Assembly (NCBI GenBank): GCA_015057715.1
Contig: SVDS01000003.1
Location: forward strand, 1 to 64,000
DNA length: 64,000 nucleotides
DNA from: Paenibacillaceae bacterium
Lineage (GTDB): Bacteria; Bacillota; Clostridia; Lachnospirales; Lachnospiraceae
Direction: 5' to 3'
Shown: piece by piece, positions 58,835 to 64,000 of the stretch
Layout: every line of letters starts with the position of its first letter
Position numbering within the stretch: position 1 is the stretch's first letter
Translations under genes and position numbers: made by a program
The notes under the pieces: generated by a model
Databases searched by the model: none
Seen by the model: only the letters and a program-made list of their open reading frames with translations
Told to the model about the DNA's origin: nothing

Positions 58835-59614
58835 TTACACAATCTCAGTTAAGTTTCTAACCGACTTCTGAATATCTGCCACCAGTTCATGAATTCGTTC
58901 GTAGACCTCACCAGAGCTTTTGGAGATTTCACCGAATTCTCTTGCTACTACTGCAAAGCCAACCCCTGCCTCACCGGCTCTGGCCGCTTCAATAGAGGCG
59001 TTAATGGAAAGAATATTTTCCATGGAAGCCACTTTCTGCAGGTCATGGGTTTTTGCTGTTACTTCATTCAATGAGATTTTGATGCTGTCAATTTCTTTAT
59101 CCAGTACGCTGTCTCTTTTGCCGGAGATTGCCTGTATGTATTCCATATTAACCAGCTGGTTCACTATGCTGCCAAGCATCTGTGCAGCTGCCTTGATGGT
59201 GGCTTCCGATCGCACCGGTACTTTTCTCAGTGCACGGATATATTCCTCTTCGTTAATTCCCAGCTCTCTGGCAATGGTACGAAACTTTTCTTCATCTGGC
59301 TGAGAGGGCAAAACCTGTCCTCCGATGATTGCTCCCACCTTTTCACCTTTCACAACGATGTCAGAGGAAAAATCCATAAGCCCCGCATGGCAGAAATAAG
59401 CTCCGCTTCCTTCTTTGTCGCAGGCTTCACAGCGCTTTAAGCCTTCTTCACTGTTTCTGGTGTATTTCATGCAAAACTCAGTGAAATTGCTTCCTTTTGT
59501 AATATAATTACCCTCTGCATCCACCGCGATTGCTGCTAACCCTGTCGCTTCCGAAAACTGGTCCTGAATCGACTGCAATGCCTTTAAATCAATAAACTTT
59601 TTAATATCGATCAT
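58835..59614 (-). CDS. soluble PocR-type sensory domain protein with short methyl-accepting chemotaxis signalling segment
   Basis: LKALQSIQDQFSEATGLAAIAVDAEGNYITKGSNFTEFCMKYTRNSEEGLKRCEACDKEG...FCHAGLMDFSSDIVVKGEKVGAIIGGQVLPS; NILSINASIEAARAGEAGVGFAVVAREFGEISKSS. No TM segment. Confidence 0.85.
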   Translation of the reverse strand: MIDIKKFIDLKALQSIQDQFSEATGLAAIAVDAEGNYITKGSNFTEFCMKYTRNSEEGLKRCEACDKEGSGAYFCHAGLMDFSSDIVVKGEKVGAIIGGQVLPSQPDEEKFRTIARELGINEEEYIRALRKVPVRSEATIKAAAQMLGSIVNQLVNMEYIQAISGKRDSVLDKEIDSIKISLNEVTAKTHDLQKVASMENILSINASIEAARAGEAGVGFAVVAREFGEISKSSGEVYERIHELVADIQKSVRNLTEIV

Positions 59615-59791
59615 AGTATGCATGCCCCTCTCTTGTAATTAGCGGTACCTTTTTATCATTCTTATTATATAATAATGGTAGGATAAATACAAGCAAGGAA
59701 GTAAGCAGTAATATCTGCGAAATCCATTGAAGCTTGATGATTATTGTGCTACAATCACCGTGAAAAAGATTAAAAAAAGAGGCTCAGGATT

Positions 59792-60427
59792 ATGGAAAGT
59801 GACCGATTGTACCGGGTGCAAAAAAAGGATATTGAGAAATTAAAGCAACTGCTGACAGAGTGTTTTGAGGGGGACCCACTTTATTGCAATCTGATCCCGG
59901 ACGCAGATACAAGGAAACGTCTTCTCCCCGAACTGTTTGAATGTGACATGGAAGAATTTTTTGAGACTTGTGAGATTTATGCGGACAGTCCCGATATTAA
60001 CGGAATAATGGTTGTAGATGATGAATCGGAAGTTTACAATCCTGTTCATTATTATCTGGCAGAAGCAGCAGCGACTTTGAAAACGGATAGTTATTTAATC
60101 AAGGAAGACAGGTCGCTAAAGACATTCTGGAATTTTTTTCAGGGAAGGGATTATTTAAATTCCAGATGGACTGACCAGCTTCATCAGGAAGAACGGCTTC
60201 ACATCATCTATCTGGCAGTGAGACCCAGTATGCAGCATCATGGGATTTCTGCCTGCCTTCTAAAAGAAGCCATACAATTTGCAGACAGAAATCATCTCAT
60301 GATATCACTGGAAACCCACAAACACAGCAATGTAAGCTTTTATGAACATTTTGGTTTCAGACTTTTCGGCGTGGTAGAAAAGCATTTTGAGTTAAAACAG
60401 TACTGTATGATAAGAGAGACGTACTAG
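59792..60427 (+). CDS. GNAT family N-acetyltransferase
   Basis: IIYLAVRPSMQHHGISACLLKEAIQFADRNHLMISLETHKHSNVSFYEHFGFRLFG. Confidence 0.87.
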   Translation: MESDRLYRVQKKDIEKLKQLLTECFEGDPLYCNLIPDADTRKRLLPELFECDMEEFFETCEIYADSPDINGIMVVDDESEVYNPVHYYLAEAAATLKTDSYLIKEDRSLKTFWNFFQGRDYLNSRWTDQLHQEERLHIIYLAVRPSMQHHGISACLLKEAIQFADRNHLMISLETHKHSNVSFYEHFGFRLFGVVEKHFELKQYCMIRETY

Positions 60428-60430
60428 AGC

Positions 60431-61195
60431 TTAGTATAAATAGTAGGACAGGCTTTCCCGAATCTTAAAACCGGCTTTCTTATACAGAGCCACGGCCGGA
60501 AGATTGTCGCCGGATACCTGTAAATAAATGGTTTTCGTTCTTTGATCTGCGGGAAGAGAAGTAAAAGTCTTTAAAAATAAACCCAGGCAGGCAGTTCCAA
60601 GACCCTGCCCCCGCAGTGGTTCGGATATTTCAAATCCATATAAATAAGCGCTTTTTTCCTGAATATCAAGACTGCACATCCCGACTGCTTCTTTATCCTT
60701 AAAAAACTCATAGCAGATTTGATCATCAGAATTTTTATATGATGAGATGGTTAAATTATTCCTATCTTCATTTCCTTCCTCCAAACCGGATTTTGCTGAA
60801 ACAGGAACGGAACGTTCCATAAAATGTTCCGTGTAACAGAAAGAAGCCTCCATAGCCTGTAACGTTTTTATCCCATCCCTGCAGTTATCGTACACTGGGA
60901 ATAAAAAATCGCAGTCAGGATAATCTTTTGCCAGCTCTTTTAGGAGAGATGTAAAATGTCCTTTCTGCCGATCATCAGGAAGAGTACAGCCGTAGCATTC
61001 CATGGTGTCAGAATCAGTAAAAAAAGCGATAAGAGCGGATAAGAGGCGTTCATTTTCATATAATAAACAGCAGATGCACTCTTCCTCCAAAGGAAATGAG
61101 AAAGAGATATGATCGTATTTATTGCAGGTTTCCTGTAAAAGACGGAGGTCTTTTGTCAAACGGGCATCTGGTGCATTTGTTCGGATAAGATTCAT
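60431..61195 (-). CDS. GNAT family N-acetyltransferase
   Basis: GFEISEPLRGQGLGTACLGLFLKTFTSLPADQRTKTIYLQVSGDNLPAVALYKKAGFKI. Confidence 0.87.
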   Translation of the reverse strand: MNLIRTNAPDARLTKDLRLLQETCNKYDHISFSFPLEEECICCLLYENERLLSALIAFFTDSDTMECYGCTLPDDRQKGHFTSLLKELAKDYPDCDFLFPVYDNCRDGIKTLQAMEASFCYTEHFMERSVPVSAKSGLEEGNEDRNNLTISSYKNSDDQICYEFFKDKEAVGMCSLDIQEKSAYLYGFEISEPLRGQGLGTACLGLFLKTFTSLPADQRTKTIYLQVSGDNLPAVALYKKAGFKIRESLSYYLY

Positions 61196-61335
61196 GGTTT
61201 TACTCCTGGTTTGTTTTCGTATAGTATAATACAATAAAATAGTAAAATTCAATCAAATATTTTCCATATTGCTGATTGTCTCTTTGAAATATGGGTGATA
61301 GAATAAACACATGTAAAGCAGTTGGAGGGATCAAA

Positions 61336-63120
61336 TTGAAAAAGAGAGAAGAAATACCAGTTTGCGACACCTGGAACCTGGCGGATATACTGCCGTCTGA
61401 GGAGGCCTGGGAGAAGTTATTCCACGAAACAGAACGCTCGCTTTCAGGTTATAAAAATTTTGAAGGACATCTGGCCCAGTCTGGCGAGATGCTTTTTTCC
61501 TGTCTCAAATTTGATGAAGAGGTGTCATTAAAGATTGAGACTTTGTTCGTATATGGAAAACAAAAATCTGACGAAGACACGGGGAATGCCAGATATCAGG
61601 GGCTGTCATCAAAAGCCAGGGCATTGTCCTATCAGGCAGCAGGTTTATCATCCTATATTGTACCTGAGATCTTAACCATATCCGAAGAACTGTTAAAGGA
61701 ATACCGTGAAGCAGTTCCTGAGCTGAACCGCTATAACCGCACCTTTGAAGTTATATTAAAAAAGAAAGCACACACACTTCCGGCAGCCATGGAAGCGCTG
61801 CTTGCCGGTTCTATGGAAGCGACCTCCGGCTCATCGGAAATTTTCAATATGTTTAATAATGCAGATGTAAAATTCCCTGAAATCAAGGATGAGAACGGAA
61901 ACACTGTAAAAATCAGTCATGGCAATTACGTTGCCCTTATGGAAAAACAGGATAGAGAAGTTCGAAAATCCGCATTTTATGGTCTTTATGGAGTATATAA
62001 GCAGTTTGGTAATACTCTGGCAGCTACTTTTTCTTCTAATGTAAAAAAGTCTGCATTTTACGCTACAGCAAGAAATTATCCCTCTGCCAGAGCCCATTCG
62101 CTGGCAGAAAATGAAGTTTCAGAAGAGGTTTATGATAATCTCATCAAGGCTGTCCATGACGGTCTTCCATACCTTCATGAGTATGTGGCATTGAGAAAGA
62201 AGGCACTGGGAGTGGAGACACTTCATATGTATGACCTCTATGTGCCCATGGTATCCAGAGAAGAACGGAATATTTCCTTTGAAGAGGCAAAGAATATGGT
62301 GCTTGAAGGATTAAAGCCTTTGGGAGATCATTATCTGTCTCTGCTAAAAGAAGGTTTCGATCACCGGTGGATCGATGTGTATGAGAACGAAGGAAAACGA
62401 AGCGGTGCTTATTCCTGGGGAGTATATGGAGTTCACCCCTACGTACTTTTGAATTTCAATGGAACCCTTGACAGTGTCTTTACCCTGGCTCACGAGATGG
62501 GTCATGCGCTCCACAGCTGGTTTTCTGATAAAAACCAGACTTATGTAGATGCAGGTTATAAGATTTTTGTTGCTGAAGTGGCCAGTACCTGCAATGAGGC
62601 TCTCTTAATCAGACATCTTCTTGAGATTACAGAGGATAAAAAGGAACGAGCCTATTTATTAAATCATTTTATGGACAGTTTCCGTGGCACCCTGTATCGG
62701 CAGGCGATGTTTGCGGAATTTGAAGACAAGGCTCACCGCCTTGCAGCCCAGGGAGAGGTTTTGACATCAGAGACGCTGTGCCAGATGTATCATCAGCTGA
62801 ATGCAGATTATTTTGGCCCTGAGATGGTGATTGATCCTGAAATCGACTGCGAATGGTCCAGGATACCCCATTTTTATACGCCGTTTTACGTTTACCAGTA
62901 TGCTACCGGATTTTCCGCTGCAGTGGCGATCAGCAGCCGGATTTTAGCAGGAGATGAGACCGTTATTAAGGGGTATTATGAATTTTTAAGCGGAGGAAGT
63001 TCCATGCCTCCTGTTGAGCTCTTAAAGCTGTGCGGCGTTGATATGTCCACAGCAGAGCCGGTGAAAGACGCCCTTTTGGTATTTTCAGGCCTTTTGGAAG
63101 AGATGAGAAGGCTTATATAA
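61336..63120 (+). CDS. pepF: oligoendopeptidase F
   Basis: FTLAHEMGHALHSWFSDKNQTYVDAGYKIFVAEVASTCNEALL (HExxH); TTG start after GGAGGG. Confidence 0.95.
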   Translation: MKKREEIPVCDTWNLADILPSEEAWEKLFHETERSLSGYKNFEGHLAQSGEMLFSCLKFDEEVSLKIETLFVYGKQKSDEDTGNARYQGLSSKARALSYQAAGLSSYIVPEILTISEELLKEYREAVPELNRYNRTFEVILKKKAHTLPAAMEALLAGSMEATSGSSEIFNMFNNADVKFPEIKDENGNTVKISHGNYVALMEKQDREVRKSAFYGLYGVYKQFGNTLAATFSSNVKKSAFYATARNYPSARAHSLAENEVSEEVYDNLIKAVHDGLPYLHEYVALRKKALGVETLHMYDLYVPMVSREERNISFEEAKNMVLEGLKPLGDHYLSLLKEGFDHRWIDVYENEGKRSGAYSWGVYGVHPYVLLNFNGTLDSVFTLAHEMGHALHSWFSDKNQTYVDAGYKIFVAEVASTCNEALLIRHLLEITEDKKERAYLLNHFMDSFRGTLYRQAMFAEFEDKAHRLAAQGEVLTSETLCQMYHQLNADYFGPEMVIDPEIDCEWSRIPHFYTPFYVYQYATGFSAAVAISSRILAGDETVIKGYYEFLSGGSSMPPVELLKLCGVDMSTAEPVKDALLVFSGLLEEMRRLI

Positions 63121-63155
63121 AACTGATTTCCAGATAGAGGAGAGGGGGAGCAGGT

Positions 63156-63929
63156 ATGAATCTGTATCAGATGATATTTAAGAGAAGATCCATTAAAAAA
63201 TATAAGAAAGAACCGGTTCCGGAGCAATTAAAAAGGGATATTCTTTATTTTGGGGATTGTGTTTCAAGGTTATACGGCGATATTCAGGTAAAGATGGAGA
63301 TCTGTGACAGTACGGAGGATGAACCTCCGTCAAAAGGTCTGTGGAAGGTAGATGCTCCTTATTATCTGATCTTTTATTCGGAGGAGAAAGAAGGATACCT
63401 TGTAAATGCTGGTTATGTGGCGGAACCTGTTTTATTATATATGACTGGAAAAGGTCTTGGTACCTGTTATCTTGCCAATGCAAAGAGCTCAAAACCGGCA
63501 CCGGCTGGTTTTAAACATGTCATAACCATTGCCTTCGGATATCCGAAGACGCTGCTTTACCGTGATCCGGCAACTGCCAGGCGGATGCCCCTTAAGGAGC
63601 TGTGCGTGTTTAAGGAAGAAGCAGGGGAGTCCGTAAAAAATATATTAAAAGCGGTACGGCTTTCTCCATCAATTATGAATACCCAGCCATGGAGGTTTAT
63701 TGTTTATCACGATAAAATATATGTATTTTCCTGCAGGGAGTTTTTGCCCTATCCTTATCTGGTCTCACTTCGGGAGATCAGTGTGGGGATCATGCTTTCC
63801 CATCTGGCCATTGCGGCGGAAGAGATGTGGATCAATGTCAGCCTGGAAGCGGATAAGGCCATGGAAAAGAAATCATACAAAAGCGGCGCATACGTAGCCA
63901 CTGCATATCTGAAGGAATATAAACTATAA
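63156..63929 (+). CDS. nitroreductase family protein
   Basis: MNLYQMIFKRRSIKKYKKEPVPEQL...VKNILKAVRLSPSIMNTQPWRFIVYHDKIYVF. Confidence 0.85.
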   Translation: MNLYQMIFKRRSIKKYKKEPVPEQLKRDILYFGDCVSRLYGDIQVKMEICDSTEDEPPSKGLWKVDAPYYLIFYSEEKEGYLVNAGYVAEPVLLYMTGKGLGTCYLANAKSSKPAPAGFKHVITIAFGYPKTLLYRDPATARRMPLKELCVFKEEAGESVKNILKAVRLSPSIMNTQPWRFIVYHDKIYVFSCREFLPYPYLVSLREISVGIMLSHLAIAAEEMWINVSLEADKAMEKKSYKSGAYVATAYLKEYKL

Positions 63930-64000
63930 GTAAGCTTCATGACAGTGGAAAGAGAAGATGTGTAATAAAATCTTCTCTTTTTTCACATTTAGACTTTCTT

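Overview
The window looks like a low-GC, spore-forming Clostridia chromosome, probably Lachnospiraceae-like (inferred from gene content and operon layout, no database search). Most of it is ordinary core genome: spoIIA-sigF-spoVA sporulation genes, a lysine-riboswitch dapA-dapB locus, purC/purF/purB/purA, typA, PBP1A, rex-nnr-alr-mazF, yebC and pepF. The main accessory feature is a ~10 kb integrated element (about 5314-15387) inserted at the 3' end of a tRNA-Val gene and flanked by a perfect 93-bp direct repeat. It carries an integrase, a lysogeny-module lipoprotein and a short XRE repressor with a multi-copy operator array. The repressor region is then joined abruptly, through what looks like a truncated cro-like ORF, to late phage genes: tail fibre, a decayed duplicate of the tail-fibre tip, an acyltransferase, XkdX-like, holin and endolysin. 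A secreted LamG/FN3/Big2-like protein follows. At the right end two divergent small ORFs each have a sigma-A-like promoter with a LexA/DinR-type box in its 17-bp spacer. No terminase, portal, capsid or replication genes were seen, so this reads as a deletion-derived or satellite-like prophage in which the repressor region abuts the tail/lysis genes. Other points include a tandem of Csp-like S8 proteases, one of which has lost its catalytic Ser, an apparently orphan MazF next to alr, a soluble PocR-MCP protein, and a hairpin in the typA leader. All calls come from reading the sequence and recalling families; nothing was run.
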